Assembly (NCBI RefSeq): GCF_025558165.1
Contig: NZ_LAMZ01000001.1
Span: 868,001-932,000 of the forward strand
Length of the DNA stretch: 64,000 nt
Direction: 5' to 3'
Source: Candidatus Pelagibacter ubique HIMB140
Lineage (GTDB): Bacteria > Pseudomonadota > Alphaproteobacteria > Pelagibacterales > Pelagibacteraceae
Under the pieces are notes generated by a model. The model saw only the letters and a program-made list of their open reading frames with translations. It was not told where the DNA came from and searched no databases. Position numbers and translations under genes: made by a program. Shown piece by piece: positions 63,929 through 64,000 of this stretch; within the stretch, counting starts at the first letter, position 1, and every line of letters begins with the position of its first letter.

Positions 63929-64000
63929 TTATGCGCTTTTTTCTTTATTCTCGTCTTTTACTTCTTCGAAATCAGCATCAACAACATTCTCGTCTTTTTT
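63929..64000 (-). CDS. dnaK: Chaperone DnaK, C-terminal end (partial)
   Basis: The last 23 residues on the minus strand read NVVDADFEEVKDEN and end KEKSA before TAA at 63929-63931. The VVDADFEEV tail is the conserved C-terminus of bacterial Hsp70. It continues beyond the window and lies directly upstream of dnaJ. Confidence 0.95.
   Translation of the reverse strand, partial: KKDENVVDADFEEVKDENKEKSA

Noticed and set aside
1..64000. Insertion sequences, prophage, CRISPR arrays, restriction or toxin-antitoxin modules
   Set aside because: No transposase, integrase, repeat-spacer pattern or paired toxin genes were seen; the region is core genome with some accessory genes.
1..64000. Riboswitches or other structured RNAs besides the tRNA
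   Set aside because: The leaders upstream of folD, purH, his and heme genes are too short or show no recognisable aptamer.

Overview
The window is strongly AT-rich and very densely packed. Most neighbouring genes overlap by 1-11 bases or are separated by a few bases, and no gene-free stretch reaches 300 bases. Gene order is alphaproteobacterial: ppsR-maf-aroE-coaE-dnaQ leaving one side of an AT-rich gap and hemE-hemH-hemJ-rho-mnmE-mnmG-rsmG-parA-parB leaving the other; hisBHAFE with a HIT protein; hslVU; hemC facing tsaD; heparinase-purH; dnaK-dnaJ-dapB-nth. Together with the DUF4212/symporter pair, a single porin-like protein and the extreme compaction, this points to a free-living marine SAR11 (Pelagibacterales) bacterium. 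That assignment is inferred from composition and gene order, not from a database search. No insertion sequence, prophage, CRISPR array or integrase is visible.

Layout. 1-9586: accessory-looking neighbourhood with two photolyase/cryptochrome-type flavoproteins, a tiny DUF2256 zinc-ribbon-like gene, a glutamine amidotransferase, a glycolate/D-2-hydroxyacid-type FAD dehydrogenase, an SDR lacking the usual catalytic Tyr, a secreted PQQ-type sugar dehydrogenase and a metallo-beta-lactamase-fold hydrolase. 9587-16334: TauD-like dioxygenase, small membrane proteins, folD, MscS channel, hemD, hemC, tsaD, EVE protein. 16348-21230: acetate activation (acsA with a lysine-rich tail) and a two-gene sodium:solute symporter. 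21300-30423: rpe, heparinase-like, purH, phhB, tRNA-Gly, LON-domain protein, ubiquinone-type monooxygenase, ftsK, lolA. 30420-36229: GNAT, HIT, hisEFAHB, then hslVU. 36237-42393: sulfotransferase, Smr, Tim44-like, fxsA, secB, dnaQ, coaE, aroE, maf, ppsR.

42394-42660 is the probable replication origin: it has one perfect DnaA box and several near matches, genes diverge from it on both sides, and the flanking genes are the ones expected around an alphaproteobacterial oriC. About 7 kb to the right a perfect 16-base parS palindrome lies inside rsmG, just before parA-parB. 52093-56648 carries holA, lptE, leuS and a DUF3576 lipoprotein, all on the minus strand. 56855-57841 is a highly expressed outer-membrane porin with its own terminator. 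57894-64000 holds a degenerate ThiE-like gene abutting yggS head-to-head, an L,D-transpeptidase, an OmpR-type DNA-binding protein, a 39-residue ArfA ribosome-rescue gene, a PfkB kinase, nth, dapB, a 55-residue membrane protein, dnaJ and the end of dnaK.

The most unusual observations are these: a photolyase-like protein whose domains seem to be in permuted order (1169-2308); an EF-hand-like loop inside the symporter (20577-20612); oriC and parS; five convergent gene pairs that share a single TTAA containing both stop codons; a divergent pair whose two start codons form ATGCAT; 8-9-bp perfect inverted repeats at the 5' ends of rho and mnmE; and short genes (DUF2256, ArfA, a 55-aa membrane protein) that length cut-offs miss.
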